The notes under the pieces are model-generated. The model was not told where the DNA came from, searched no databases, and worked only from the letters and a program-made list of their open reading frames with translations. Positions 29,835 through 38,415 of a stretch of 64,000 bases of DNA are shown piece after piece (position 1 is the first letter of the stretch; every line of letters starts with the position of its first letter). A program made the position numbers and the translations under genes. The stretch covers positions 2,112,144 through 2,176,143 of the forward strand of contig NC_009380.1 in NCBI RefSeq assembly GCF_000016425.1. The letters run 5' to 3'. Source of the DNA: Salinispora tropica CNB-440 (lineage in GTDB: Bacteria; Actinomycetota; Actinomycetes; Mycobacteriales; Micromonosporaceae).

Positions 29835-30815
29835 GTGGAGCCCGACGGGGATCGCCAGGACCTCATTCTCGTCGTTGACGACGACGAGGACATCGCCCGG
29901 TTCGTCGAGTTCAACCTGCGGTTGCATGGTTACGAGGTGATCCATGCCGGGGACGGCCAGGAGGCACTCGAGGTGATTGCGCGGCACCGCCCCGACCTGG
30001 CCGTGGTCGATCTGATGATGCCCCGCGTCGACGGCTTGGAACTGACCCGGCGGCTACGTGCCGACCCGATGACCGCCGTTCTGCCGGTGATCATGCTGAC
30101 CGCCAAGGGGATGACCGTGGACAAGGTGCACGGCCTCAGTGCCGGTGCCGACGACTACCTGGTCAAGCCCTTCGACACCGCCGAGTTGGTGGCCCGGGTC
30201 AGCTCCACGCTGCGCCGGAACAAGGAGTTCCGTGAGGTCTCGCCGCTGACCGGGCTACCCGGCAACAGCCGGATCCGCCGGGAGATCGCCGACCGGATTC
30301 GGGTCGGATCCGACTACGCGGTCGGGTACATCGACATCGACCGTTTCAAGAGTGTCAATGACGTTTACGGGTTCGTCCGCGGCGACGACTTCATCTCCGC
30401 GTTGGCCCGCAGCCTGCACCGGGCGGTCGTCTCGGTGGGGCTTCCCGCGGCCTTCCTGGGTCACGTCGGCGGCGACGACTTCATCTTCGTCAGCACGCCG
30501 GAACAGGTCCGGCAGCTGACCTCGCAGGTCTCCGCGGACTTCGAGCAGGCGGCCGACGCGCTGTACGACCCGCCTGACGCCGCCCGCGGCTACGTGGAAC
30601 TCAAGGACCGACGTGGCAACCTACGCCGCGCTGCGTTGGTCACCCTCTCGATCGGCGTCTCGGTCTCGGACGCCGACAAGCGTCTCACGAATTCACTGGC
30701 GGCGATGACGATCGCCTCCGAGATGAAGTCGGTGGCCAAGAGCCAGCCGGGGTCGTACGTGGCGGTGGACCGGCGTCGCGGAGTGTCGGATTCGAGTCAT
30801 CGTTCTGTGAAGTAG
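29835..30815 (+). CDS. Response regulator with GGDEF (diguanylate cyclase) domain
   Basis: The 326-residue protein has an N-terminal receiver domain (residues ~9-128) with acidic residues D15-D17, phosphoacceptor D59 in VVDLMMP, T89 and K111 (LVKPF), then a GGDEF domain (~135-320). The signature is GGDDF (212-216) instead of GGDEF or GGEEF, and no RxxD inhibitory site precedes it; DIDRFKSVND, the substrate and metal region, is intact. It could make c-di-GMP on phosphorylation, which would act on BldD, but the D-for-E change leaves activity uncertain. No sensor kinase is next to it. The GTG lies one base after the rpe stop, so it is co-transcribed with rpe. Confidence 0.9.
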   Translation: MEPDGDRQDLILVVDDDEDIARFVEFNLRLHGYEVIHAGDGQEALEVIARHRPDLAVVDLMMPRVDGLELTRRLRADPMTAVLPVIMLTAKGMTVDKVHGLSAGADDYLVKPFDTAELVARVSSTLRRNKEFREVSPLTGLPGNSRIRREIADRIRVGSDYAVGYIDIDRFKSVNDVYGFVRGDDFISALARSLHRAVVSVGLPAAFLGHVGGDDFIFVSTPEQVRQLTSQVSADFEQAADALYDPPDAARGYVELKDRRGNLRRAALVTLSIGVSVSDADKRLTNSLAAMTIASEMKSVAKSQPGSYVAVDRRRGVSDSSHRSVK

Positions 30816-30875
30816 CGCGCTCTGGGTAGCCGTTGACCCCTCGGAGTGTGTAAGACTTCGGGTAGTACCCACCAC

Positions 30876-31045
30876 GCGCTGGCGGGACTCGGTGTAATTC
30901 CGAACCGGCGGTGATCCACGGCTTGGCCGTGGTAAGCCCGCGACCCGGGAGCGGTTCGTCCGCCCGGTGGACCTGGTGTAAATCCGGGGCCGACGGTTGG
31001 ATGCGGGCATGCCCGTATCCAGACAGTCCGGATGGGAGACAGCGC
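30876..31045 (+). promoter_or_regulatory. FMN riboswitch (RFN element)
   Basis: All conserved blocks of the RFN aptamer are present in order: the GGCGGGACTCGGTGTAATTCC entry (30881-30901), ACCGGCGGT, AGCCCGCGA, the GGTGTAAATCCGGGGCCGACGG part split over 30975-31000, and AGTCCGGATGGGAGA (31025-31039). The closing stem P1 is GCGCTG (30876-30881) with CAGCGC (31040-31045). FMN binding should turn off the ribD-ribE-pnuC-ribBA-ribH operon. Confidence 0.95.
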
Positions 31046-31090
31046 GCGGGACGGACGGGCCGTGCCCGGCCGCCGGTTTCGGCGTGCCGT

Positions 31091-31111
31091 GCGGCCTCCC
31101 GGGGCCGCTTT
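31091..31111 (+). terminator. Possible riboswitch-controlled terminator
   Basis: A short stem GCGGCC/GGCCGC followed by TTTA lies 46 bases after the FMN aptamer and could be a weak intrinsic terminator. An alternative platform is the GC stem at about 31167-31199 which precedes and may hide the GGGAGGG ribosome binding site of ribD. Sequence alone does not decide between the two. Confidence 0.35.
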
Positions 31112-31209
31112 AGCGTTCCCGGATTTCCGCCACCGCACGCCTGCGGCCCGATGCCGCCGCTCCCATCGCCGCCCGCGCACCGATCGGCGGGCGGGCGGGA
31201 GGGCAAGGC

Positions 31210-32271
31210 ATGGCCGGCGTCTCCGTAGATGAGGCGATGCGTCGCGCAGTTGACCTCGCCGCGCGTGGCCTCGGTACCACCAGCCCCAACCCGGTCGTCG
31301 GCTGCGTGCTGCTCGACCCGGGTGGTCAGGTCGTCGGTGAGGGCTTCCACGCGTACGCCGGCGGACCGCATGCCGAGATTGTCGCCCTCGCCCACGCGGG
31401 GGAGCGGGCGCGGGGCGGCACCGCGGTGGTAACGCTGGAACCCTGCGATCACACCGGCCGTACGGGCCCGTGTAGCACCGCTCTGGTGCAGGCCGGCGTC
31501 GCCCGGGTGGTGATCGCCGTACCCGACCCGAACCAGGCCGCGTCCGGTGGCGCCGCCACGCTGCGCGCCGCCGGGGTCCGGGTCGACCTGGGCGTACGCG
31601 CCGCTGAGGCGGAGGCGGGCAACATCGCGTGGCTGACCTCGACGCGTCGGGGCTGGCCGTACCTCCTCTGGAAGTACGCGGCGACGCTGGACGGGCGGTC
31701 CGCCGCCGCCGACGGCACCAGCATGTGGATCACTTCCGAGGCGGCCCGAATGGACGTGCACGCGCTGCGCGGCACGGTGGACGCCGTCCTCGCCGGGGTG
31801 GGCACCGTGCTCGCCGACGACCCGCGCCTGACCGTTCGGAACCTGCGCGACGGCAGCCTCGCCATCCGGCAGCCGCTGCGGGTGGTGGTGGACTCGGCGG
31901 GCCAGACCCCGGCCGGGGCGCGGGTCCGCGACGACGCCGCACCCACCTGGATCGCCACCGCCGATGAGGTGGGTACCGATTCGGCGGGCCGGGTCGATCT
32001 GCCGGCGCTGCTCGCCGCGTTGCACCAGCGCGGGGTGCGCGCCGCGCTGCTGGAGGGAGGGCCACGGCTGGCCGGCGCGTTCCTCGCCGCCGGATTGGTC
32101 GACAAGATCGTCGGCTACGTCGCGCCCCGGCTGCTCGGCGCCGGCCCCACCGCACTGGCGGACGCGGGGGTGACCACGATCACCGATGCCATCGACTGCG
32201 AGGTCATTGACGTTACCCAGGTCGGTCCCGACCTGCGGATCACCGCACTGCCCCGGAAGAGGGAGGGCTGA
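31210..32271 (+). CDS. ribD: Riboflavin-specific deaminase/reductase
   Basis: RibD deaminates and then reduces the pyrimidine intermediate of riboflavin synthesis. The 353-residue protein has an N-terminal zinc deaminase (PHAEIVAL and TLEPCDHTGRTGPC, with His, Cys and Cys ligands and catalytic Glu) up to ~residue 145, and a C-terminal NADPH reductase (LLWKYAATLDGRSAA, GVGTVLADDPRLTVR, LLEGGPRLAGAFL). It is the first gene behind the FMN riboswitch. Its stop is one base before the ribE ATG. Confidence 0.96.
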   Translation: MAGVSVDEAMRRAVDLAARGLGTTSPNPVVGCVLLDPGGQVVGEGFHAYAGGPHAEIVALAHAGERARGGTAVVTLEPCDHTGRTGPCSTALVQAGVARVVIAVPDPNQAASGGAATLRAAGVRVDLGVRAAEAEAGNIAWLTSTRRGWPYLLWKYAATLDGRSAAADGTSMWITSEAARMDVHALRGTVDAVLAGVGTVLADDPRLTVRNLRDGSLAIRQPLRVVVDSAGQTPAGARVRDDAAPTWIATADEVGTDSAGRVDLPALLAALHQRGVRAALLEGGPRLAGAFLAAGLVDKIVGYVAPRLLGAGPTALADAGVTTITDAIDCEVIDVTQVGPDLRITALPRKREG

Positions 32272-32272
32272 C

Positions 32273-32938
32273 ATGTTCACCGGCATCGTCGAGGAACTGG
32301 GTGAGGTCATCCACATCACCGAGACCGCGGAGGACTCCGCGGTGGTCACCATCAACGGCCCGCTGGTCGTCACCGACGCCCGGCCCGGTGACTCCATCGC
32401 GGTCAACGGCGTCTGCCTGACCGTGGTGGAACTCGCCGGTGGGGCCTTCACCGCCGACGTGATGGGGGAGACGCTGCGCCGCTCCGCGCTTGGCGTGCTG
32501 CGCCCCGGCGATCCGGTAAACCTGGAGCGGGCCGCCACCCTCGGCAGCCGCCTCGGCGGCCATCTGGTTCAGGGGCACGTCAATGGCATCGGCGAGTTGC
32601 TGGCCCGGGAACCGGCCGCGCGGTGGGAGACGGTCCGCTTCCGCCTGCCCACTGCCCTGGCTCGCTACGTGGTGACGAAGGGGTCGATCACCGTTGACGG
32701 GGTGTCCCTGACCGTGGCCAGCATCGGGCCCGACTGGTTCGAGGTGGGCCTGATCCCCACCACCCTGCGGCTGACCACGCTCGGCTCCCGGAGGGTCGGC
32801 GACGCGGTCAACCTCGAGGTCGACGTCCTGGCCAAATACGTCGAGCGGCTACTCGGCAGGGACCAGTCGGGCGGGTCGGGTGACCTGCCCGCTGCTGTCG
32901 GTCTGCCCGGTGCCGCGCCGGTGGGTGGGCCGGCATGA
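32273..32938 (+). CDS. ribE: Riboflavin synthase alpha chain
   Basis: This enzyme dismutates two 6,7-dimethyl-8-ribityllumazine molecules to riboflavin. The 221-residue protein consists of two lumazine-binding repeats, the first starting MFTGIVEELG with SIAVNGVCLTV and the second with RYVVTKGSITVDGVSLTV, the known duplication. The ATG at 32273 is fixed by the invariant MFTGIVE. Its end overlaps the next gene (ATGA). The symbol ribC is used in some organisms. Confidence 0.96.
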   Translation: MFTGIVEELGEVIHITETAEDSAVVTINGPLVVTDARPGDSIAVNGVCLTVVELAGGAFTADVMGETLRRSALGVLRPGDPVNLERAATLGSRLGGHLVQGHVNGIGELLAREPAARWETVRFRLPTALARYVVTKGSITVDGVSLTVASIGPDWFEVGLIPTTLRLTTLGSRRVGDAVNLEVDVLAKYVERLLGRDQSGGSGDLPAAVGLPGAAPVGGPA

Positions 32939-33636
32939 CCGGGCCGCTCGGCTGGCTGCTCGACGCGCAGGTGAGCTTCGCCGGCTCGCCCGTGCTGGTC
33001 CGCGAGATCGTCGGCAACGTCTTCGGCCTGGCCGCCGCGGTGTTCGGCCTGCGCCGGGTGGTGTGGGCCTGGCCGGTCGGCATGATCGGCAACGCGTTGC
33101 TGTTCACCGTCTTCCTCGGCGGAGCGTTCACCACCCCGCAGGCACACGACCTCTACGGCCAGGCCGGCCGGCAGGTCTTCTTCTTCGGGCTCGGGCTCTA
33201 CGGCTGGTGGCGTTGGTCGCGTAACCGTCGCCGGGGTGGCGACGGTACTGCCGCCGCGGTGGAACCCCGCTGGGCTACCGGGCGGGAGCGGCTCGGCTTA
33301 CTGGCGGCCGCGGTGGCCGGCACCGCCGTCAGCTATCCGGTCCTCGCCGCCCTGGGGTCGTGGGGTCCGCTGCCGGATGCCTGGATCCTGACCGGCAGCC
33401 TGCTCGCCACATACGGCATGGCCCGGGGGTATGTGGACTTCTGGCTGATCTGGATCGCCGTCGACGCGGCCGGAGTGCCGCTGCTCCTGCGTGGCGGGTA
33501 CTACCCATCGGCCGTCATGTACCTCGTCTACGGCGCATTCTGCGTCTGGGGGCTCGCCGCCTGGTGGCGGACGTCGCGCGCCTCCCGTTCGGAGCTGGCA
33601 CCGATCTCGTCGAACTATGCGGAGGCTGTGGCGTGA
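32935..33636 (+). CDS. pnuC: PnuC-family vitamin transporter, probable riboflavin transporter (RibM-like)
   Basis: The 233-residue protein has about seven hydrophobic segments and the PnuC pattern ([63 protein letters not shown]). PnuC proteins take up nicotinamide riboside, but the members encoded inside riboflavin operons (PnuX/RibM of Corynebacterium and Streptomyces) carry riboflavin. Its position between ribE and ribBA with overlaps on both sides (ATGA, GTGA) behind an FMN riboswitch favours riboflavin. The substrate is inferred from context only. Confidence 0.85.
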   Translation: MTGPLGWLLDAQVSFAGSPVLVREIVGNVFGLAAAVFGLRRVVWAWPVGMIGNALLFTVFLGGAFTTPQAHDLYGQAGRQVFFFGLGLYGWWRWSRNRRRGGDGTAAAVEPRWATGRERLGLLAAAVAGTAVSYPVLAALGSWGPLPDAWILTGSLLATYGMARGYVDFWLIWIAVDAAGVPLLLRGGYYPSAVMYLVYGAFCVWGLAAWWRTSRASRSELAPISSNYAEAVA

Positions 33637-34835
33637 CCACTTTTGGCACGATCGAACAGGCGATGGCGGAGATCCTCGCCGGCCGACCCGTCGTTGTGGT
33701 TGACGACGCCAACCGGGAGAACGAGGGTGACCTGATCTTCGCGGCCGAGCTGGCCACGCCGGAGCTGGTCGCCTTCATGGTCCGCTACACCTCCGGCTAC
33801 ATCTGCGCGTCCCTGACCGAGGACGACTGCGACCGGCTGGATCTGCCACCGATGCACCACACCAACCAGGACCGGCGTGGCACCGCCTACATGGTGACCG
33901 TGGACGCTCGCAAGGGCGTGAGCACCGGCATCTCCGCCGCCGACCGGGCACGTGTGATTCGGCTGCTCGCCGACCCCAGCACCACACCGGACGACCTGGC
34001 CCGGCCCGGTCATGTGGTACCGCTGCGGGCGCGTGAGGGCGGCGTCCTGCGCCGGACGGGTCACACCGAGGCCGCGACTGACCTGACCCGGCTGGCTGGG
34101 CTGCGGCCTGCCGGCGTCCTCTGCGAGCTCGTCAACGACGACGGCACGATGATGCGCGTGCCGGACCTGGAGCGGTTCTGCGCGGAGCACTCACTGGTCC
34201 TGGTCACCATCGCGGACCTGGTGATGTACCGGCGACGGACGGAAAAGCAGGTCGAGCTGGTCGCCGAGGCGCGGCTGCCCACCCGGCACGGGGATTTCCG
34301 GGTGGCGGGGTACCGCGGCGACTACGACTCGGCCGAGCACGTGGCGTTGGTGATGGGCGATCTCGGCGATGGCCGGGACGTGCTGGTACGGGCGCACTCC
34401 GAGTGTCTCACCGGCGATGTGTTCGGCTCGTTGCGGTGCGACTGCGGTCTGCAACTGGACACCGCCATGGAACTGGTCGCCAAGGAAGGGCGCGGCGTCG
34501 TGCTGTACATCCGTGGCCACGAGGGGCGCGGCATCGGGCTGCTACACAAGCTGCGGGCGTACCAGCTACAGGATAAGGGCCGGGACACCGTCGAGGCCAA
34601 CCTGGAACTCGGCCTGCCGGTGGACGCGCGGGACTACGGTACCGGCGCGCAGGTCCTCTACGACCTGGGTGTGCGGTCGATGCGGCTGCTCACCAACAAT
34701 CCGGCGAAGCGGGCTGGACTGGAGGGCTACGGACTGACCGTGACCGAGCGCGTGGCACTGCCGGTTCAGTCGCACCCGGAGAATGAGCGCTACCTGCGGA
34801 CCAAACGGGACCGCATGGGACACCTGCTGGGGTAG
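33633..34835 (+). CDS. ribBA: Bifunctional 3,4-dihydroxy-2-butanone-4-phosphate synthase / GTP cyclohydrolase II
   Basis: The N-terminal half (residues ~1-200) makes the four-carbon unit from ribulose 5-phosphate ([47 protein letters not shown]). The C-terminal half (~205-400) opens GTP ([18 protein letters not shown] with the zinc cysteines, and [10 protein letters not shown]). Both halves look complete. The 400-residue protein starts at the GTG that overlaps the pnuC stop, after GGAGG. Confidence 0.96.
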   Translation: MTTFGTIEQAMAEILAGRPVVVVDDANRENEGDLIFAAELATPELVAFMVRYTSGYICASLTEDDCDRLDLPPMHHTNQDRRGTAYMVTVDARKGVSTGISAADRARVIRLLADPSTTPDDLARPGHVVPLRAREGGVLRRTGHTEAATDLTRLAGLRPAGVLCELVNDDGTMMRVPDLERFCAEHSLVLVTIADLVMYRRRTEKQVELVAEARLPTRHGDFRVAGYRGDYDSAEHVALVMGDLGDGRDVLVRAHSECLTGDVFGSLRCDCGLQLDTAMELVAKEGRGVVLYIRGHEGRGIGLLHKLRAYQLQDKGRDTVEANLELGLPVDARDYGTGAQVLYDLGVRSMRLLTNNPAKRAGLEGYGLTVTERVALPVQSHPENERYLRTKRDRMGHLLG

Positions 34836-34894
34836 GTGAGACGACGCTAACGAGGCACCGATGGGGCCCTCGGCGATGGGATTGGAGCATGGGA

Positions 34895-35392
34895 ATGGCG
34901 GGTTTCGGGGATGCGGGCATCGATACTGTCGACGCCAAGGGTTTGACCGTCGGGGTGGTCGCTGCCCGCTGGCATGGCGAGCTCACCGACCACATGCTCG
35001 ATCGGGCCCTCGCCGCCGCCGAGGCGTGCGGGGCCCGTTCCATGGTCGCCCGGGTAGCTGGCTCGGTGGAGCTGCCCGTGGTGGCGCAGGCGCTCGCCCG
35101 CCGCTGCGACGTCGTGGTGGCGCTCGGGGTGGTGGTCCGGGGGGACACCGCTCACTTCGACTACGTCTGCCGGTCGGTCACCGACGGGCTCACCCGGGTC
35201 GCCTTGGATGAGGGAAAGCCGGTCGGGCACGGTGTGTTGACCGTGGACACGATCGATCAGGCCCGGGACCGGGCGGGGCTGCCCAGTTCGGCGGAGGACA
35301 AGGGCTGGGCCGCCACCGTCGCCGTTCTCGACGCGGCACTCGCGGTTCGTGGCTTGGCCGGTACCACCCCGCGGGTGGGCTTCGGGGCCTGA
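34895..35392 (+). CDS. ribH: 6,7-dimethyl-8-ribityllumazine synthase
   Basis: RibH condenses the RibD product with the RibB product and forms icosahedral shells in many bacteria. The 165-residue protein has the [11 protein letters not shown] segment near residue 50 and the active-site His in [11 protein letters not shown] (the usual second Gly and Pro of R-G-G-T-P-H are D and A here). Two ATG codons lie 6 bases apart; I chose the second (34895) because TTGGAG is 7 bases before it and only 1 base before the first. It completes the riboflavin operon. Confidence 0.94.
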   Translation: MAGFGDAGIDTVDAKGLTVGVVAARWHGELTDHMLDRALAAAEACGARSMVARVAGSVELPVVAQALARRCDVVVALGVVVRGDTAHFDYVCRSVTDGLTRVALDEGKPVGHGVLTVDTIDQARDRAGLPSSAEDKGWAATVAVLDAALAVRGLAGTTPRVGFGA

Positions 35393-35453
35393 GGTTCCCG
35401 GGCGTCGTGGGACGACACGGACCCCGGTGGAGCCGCGTCGGCCGGCCGGTTGC

Positions 35454-35459
35454 GAGAAT
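35454..35459 (+). promoter_or_regulatory. -10 element of hisE (leaderless layout)
   Basis: GAGAAT ends 6 nt before the hisE GTG and no Shine-Dalgarno is seen. GAGAAT occurs in the same place before tyrS. Confidence 0.4.
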
Positions 35460-35465
35460 CGACCT

Positions 35466-35729
35466 GTGAAGACGTTCGAGGAGTTGTTCGCCGAGCTGCA
35501 GGCCAAGGCCGCTGCCGGCACCCCCGGCTCGGGCACCGTCGCGGCCCTGGACAAGGGGGTGCACTTCGTCGGCAAGAAGGTCGTCGAGGAGGCGGCCGAG
35601 TCCTGGCTGGCGGCCGAGCACGAGGGGCCCGAGCGGACCGCCGAGGAGATCTCCCAGCTGCTCTACCAGGTGCAGGTGTTGATGCTCGCCACCGGTCTCG
35701 ACCTTGAGGACGTCTACCGACATCTGTGA
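35466..35729 (+). CDS. hisE: Phosphoribosyl-ATP pyrophosphatase
   Basis: HisE hydrolyses phosphoribosyl-ATP, the second step of histidine synthesis. The 87-residue single-domain protein has the MazG-like core [19 protein letters not shown] and [15 protein letters not shown]. It is separate from hisI, as usual in actinobacteria. The hisG gene follows 49 bases later. Confidence 0.95.
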   Translation: MKTFEELFAELQAKAAAGTPGSGTVAALDKGVHFVGKKVVEEAAESWLAAEHEGPERTAEEISQLLYQVQVLMLATGLDLEDVYRHL

Positions 35730-35778
35730 GTTGTCCCCGTGCCAACCCTCCCGCTCTTCCGACAAGGAGCATTCCGCC

Positions 35779-36624
35779 ATGCTGCGAGTCGCGGTACCCA
35801 ACAAGGGGACCTTGGCCGAGAAGGCCGCTCAGATGCTGCGCGAGGCGGGCTACCGCCAGCGAACCGACCCGAAGGACCTGGTCTGCCGGGATGATGCGAA
35901 CAATATTGAGTTCTTCTATCTGCGTCCGAAGGACATCGCCACCTACGTCGGCTCCGGGGACCTGGATGTCGGCATCACCGGCCGGGATCTCCTGGTCGAC
36001 TCCGGTGCGCCCGCAACCGAGGTGGTCGACCTGGGCTTCGGCCAGGCCACCTTCCGGTTCGCCGCCCGACCCGAGGACATCGATACGGCGCAGGACCTGG
36101 ACGGGCGTCGGGTCGCCACCGCGTACCCCGGCCTGGTGGAGCGGCACCTCGCCGAGCTGGGCGTCAAGGCCGATGTGATCCGCCTGGACGGTGCGGTGGA
36201 GAACGCCATCCGGCTGGGCCTCGCCGACGTGGTCGCCGACGTGGTGGAGACTGGTGCCACGCTGCGTCAGGCCGGTCTGGTGGTCTTTGGTGAGCCGCTG
36301 CTGCGCTCGTCCGCCGTCCTGGTTTGCCGCTCTGCCGCGCAGCCGCACCCGCAGGGCGAGCTGCTGCTGCGCCGCCTGCACAGCGTGCTCGTCGCCCGGC
36401 GTTACGTGATGCTGACCTACGACGTCCCGGCCGACCTGTTGGCGCGGGCCAGTTCGTTGACTCCGGGCATCGAGTCGCCAACCGTCTCCCGGCTGCACCG
36501 GGAGGGCTGGGTGGCGGTGCAGGCGATGGTGCTTCGTGACGACGTGCACCGGATTATGGATGAGTTGTACCAGGTTGGCGCCCGCGCGATCCTGGTCACG
36601 AACATCCAGGCCTGCCGCCTCTGA
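35779..36624 (+). CDS. hisG: ATP phosphoribosyltransferase, long form
   Basis: HisG starts histidine synthesis by joining ATP and PRPP. The 281-residue length, with a C-terminal ACT-like regulatory domain (about residues 210-281, SPTVSRLHREGWVAVQAMV ... ILVTNIQACRL), marks the long form, which needs no HisZ and is feedback-inhibited by histidine. The catalytic part has VPNKGTLAEKA, GSGDLDVGITGRDLL and VADVVETGATLR. AAGGAGC precedes the ATG. Confidence 0.96.
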   Translation: MLRVAVPNKGTLAEKAAQMLREAGYRQRTDPKDLVCRDDANNIEFFYLRPKDIATYVGSGDLDVGITGRDLLVDSGAPATEVVDLGFGQATFRFAARPEDIDTAQDLDGRRVATAYPGLVERHLAELGVKADVIRLDGAVENAIRLGLADVVADVVETGATLRQAGLVVFGEPLLRSSAVLVCRSAAQPHPQGELLLRRLHSVLVARRYVMLTYDVPADLLARASSLTPGIESPTVSRLHREGWVAVQAMVLRDDVHRIMDELYQVGARAILVTNIQACRL

Positions 36625-36718
36625 CCCGGCAGGGGTGCGAACCCGGGACGGTCTTCGCCCGGTCGATCGTCGCCGCGCCCGGCCGTGTGCCGGGCGCGGG
36701 CCGCTCGGGCATGGGTGG

Positions 36719-36724
36719 CAGACT
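36719..36724 (+). promoter_or_regulatory. -10 element of the PH-domain gene (leaderless layout)
   Basis: CAGACT ends 6 nt before the GTG at 36731, the same layout as before aroC. Confidence 0.4.
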
Positions 36725-36730
36725 GGTGGG

Positions 36731-37195
36731 GTGAGCGAAACCGAAGCGGTCCGTATCCGGCCCCGGCGTGTCCGGCTGGTCTGCTGGGCCTCGGCGATTG
36801 CCCTGGTGCTGCTGTTCACGGTGCTGGCGATGTCGCTGCACGGGGCGACCGGCAGCGGCTACGGCTCATTTCAACGTGGCGACCAGTTCGGCATGGTCGG
36901 CCTCGGTGTGCTCGGCGCATTCGCCTTCCTGCTCTTCACCCGGCCTCGGGTGGAGGCCGACGGGCGGCGGGTCCGGGTGCAGAACGTGATCGGCTCGTAC
37001 GAGCTGCCCTGGGAGCTCGTTCGTGGCATCCGGTTCGACCGCGGTGCGCCCTGGGCCAGCCTGGAGCTGCACGATGACGACCTGGTGCCGATGCTCGCCC
37101 TCCAAGCCGCCGACAAGGAGCTGGCCGTTAACGCGGTCCGCGCGCTACGCCAGCTGCACCAGGCCCGGTTGGCTGAGGGCGCCGCCGGCCGCTGA
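36731..37195 (+). CDS. Small membrane protein with bacterial PH domain
   Basis: The 154-residue protein has two hydrophobic segments (about residues 16-38 and 54-74) and then a soluble domain of the actinobacterial PH_6 type (RPRVEADGRRVRVQNVIGSY, LPWELVRGIRF, WASLELHDDDLVPMLALQ). Genes of this kind usually lie after hisG in actinobacteria. The function is not known. The start is the GTG just after a CAGACT hexamer. Confidence 0.85.
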   Translation: MSETEAVRIRPRRVRLVCWASAIALVLLFTVLAMSLHGATGSGYGSFQRGDQFGMVGLGVLGAFAFLLFTRPRVEADGRRVRVQNVIGSYELPWELVRGIRFDRGAPWASLELHDDDLVPMLALQAADKELAVNAVRALRQLHQARLAEGAAGR

Positions 37196-37248
37196 GGTCG
37201 GGTTGGCAGCCGTGCGGGCCGGTTGGCAGTCGTGAGCTGGCGCGCGGT

Positions 37249-37277
37249 TTTGGAGTGAAGCGGCGCGGGGTGTAGGG
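37249..37277 (+). promoter_or_regulatory. Putative promoter of the infC-rpmI-rplT operon
   Basis: TTGGAG (37249-37254) and TAGGGT (37272-37277) are 17 bases apart. Transcription from here would give a leader of about 250 nt before infC, long enough for a regulatory RNA. Confidence 0.5.
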
Positions 37278-37437
37278 TACCGGAGACGACCAGGCCAGCT
37301 GCGCTTCGCAGGTGGCTCTGAAAGCGGAGCGCCTGCTCCCACCCGAGTCGCCGTGGGGCGGCCGGGTCCGGTCTCCGATTTCGAGCACGCCTCGGTGTCG
37401 GATGCGCGACCATATGATCGTGCCGACCGGTCGAGCG

Positions 37438-37468
37438 GGCCCCGGCAGCTGCCGGGGCCTTCTGCTTT
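37438..37468 (+). terminator. Attenuator-like terminator in the infC leader
   Basis: GGCCCCGGCAG and its exact complement form an 11-bp stem around the centre (no extra loop, so the top pairs open), followed by TTCTGCTTT. It lies inside the leader between the proposed promoter and infC. An imperfect hairpin at 37293-37315 lies upstream. This arrangement suggests transcription attenuation of the operon, perhaps by IF3 or L20. Confidence 0.65.
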
Positions 37469-37534
37469 CCGGGTCGGTTCCCACCCGGGAGCCGCAGGGT
37501 CGGCTATGCAGAAGACTCGACTCGAGGAGGCCCC

Positions 37535-38167
37535 ATCAGCGTCGAACCACGCGTGAACGAGCAGATCCGGGCACGTGAGGTCCGACTGGTCGGCCCCGAG
37601 GGTGAGCAGGTGGGCATCGTCCCGCTGGAGCGCGCCCTTCAGCTGGCCGCGGACGTCGACCTGGACCTGGTCGAGGTTGCGCCAATGGCGCGCCCGCCGG
37701 TGTGCAAGCTCATGGACTTCGGCAAGTTCAAGTATGAGAGCGCACTGAAGGCGCGCGAAGCGCGGCGTAATCAGCAGCAGACCGTCATCAAGGAAATGAA
37801 GCTTCGGCCGAAGATCGATCCGCATGACTACGAGACCAAGAAGGGTCACGTGGTGCGGTTCCTCAAGGCCGGCGACAAGGTCAAGGTGACGATCATGTTC
37901 CGGGGTCGTGAGCAGAGCCGCCCGGAGCTGGGCTACCGGCTCCTGCGCCGGCTCGAGTCCGAGATCTCGGAGCTGGGTTACGTCGAGGCCGCGCCGAAGC
38001 AGGACGGTCGAAACATGATCATGGTGCTCGCACCGCACCGTGCCACCAAGGCTGCCGCCACGGCGGCCCGCGGCGGCGCGCTTCCGCGAGGCGAGCGGGA
38101 ATCCGGTGCCGCCGCGGCAGCACCGCCGGCCGAGGCGGCCGGACCCGCCGGAACCGCCGGCGAGTAG
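37535..38167 (+). CDS. infC: Translation initiation factor IF-3, probable ATC start
   Basis: IF3 checks the start codon on the 30S subunit. The protein has the N-domain ([19 protein letters not shown]), the KFKYE linker with [18 protein letters not shown], and the C-domain [15 protein letters not shown] 40-residue Ala/Pro-rich tail ends it. GAGGAGG (37524-37530) is 4 bases before ATC at 37535, in frame with [11 protein letters not shown], while the first ATG/GTG/TTG in frame (GTG 37553) is 22 bases from it. IF3 genes are known for ATT/ATC/ATA starts that allow self-control, so I use 37535 (210 residues). The GTG would give 204 residues. Confidence 0.93.
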   Translation: MSVEPRVNEQIRAREVRLVGPEGEQVGIVPLERALQLAADVDLDLVEVAPMARPPVCKLMDFGKFKYESALKAREARRNQQQTVIKEMKLRPKIDPHDYETKKGHVVRFLKAGDKVKVTIMFRGREQSRPELGYRLLRRLESEISELGYVEAAPKQDGRNMIMVLAPHRATKAAATAARGGALPRGERESGAAAAAPPAEAAGPAGTAGE

Positions 38168-38187
38168 CAGGGGAGAAGACGTTCCAC

Positions 38188-38382
38188 ATGCCGAAGATGA
38201 AAAGCCACACCGGGATGGGCAAGCGCGTCCGGGTGACCGGCAAAGGCAAGATCGTGAAGCAGCAGGCCGGCCTGCGCCACAACCTGGAGAAGAAGTCCTC
38301 CACCCGTACCCGCCGGCTGACCGGGCTGGTCGAGGTGGCCAAGCCGGATGTCAAGCGCATCAAGAAGCTGCTCGGCCGCTGA
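38188..38382 (+). CDS. rpmI: 50S ribosomal protein L35
   Basis: L35 is a small basic protein of the large ribosomal subunit. The 64-residue protein has the typical start [20 protein letters not shown] and ends in [19 protein letters not shown] ribosome binding site precedes the ATG. It is second in the infC-rpmI-rplT operon. Confidence 0.98.
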   Translation: MPKMKSHTGMGKRVRVTGKGKIVKQQAGLRHNLEKKSSTRTRRLTGLVEVAKPDVKRIKKLLGR

Positions 38383-38415
38383 CGCGCGCCACCCTGAACC
38401 AACGAAGGAGCTGAG

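Noticed and set aside
37198..37238. Repeated GGTTGGCAGYCGTG motif (two copies here, one more at 16766)
   Set aside because: Three short occurrences without symmetry or a fixed distance to genes; chance or old repeats are enough to explain them.
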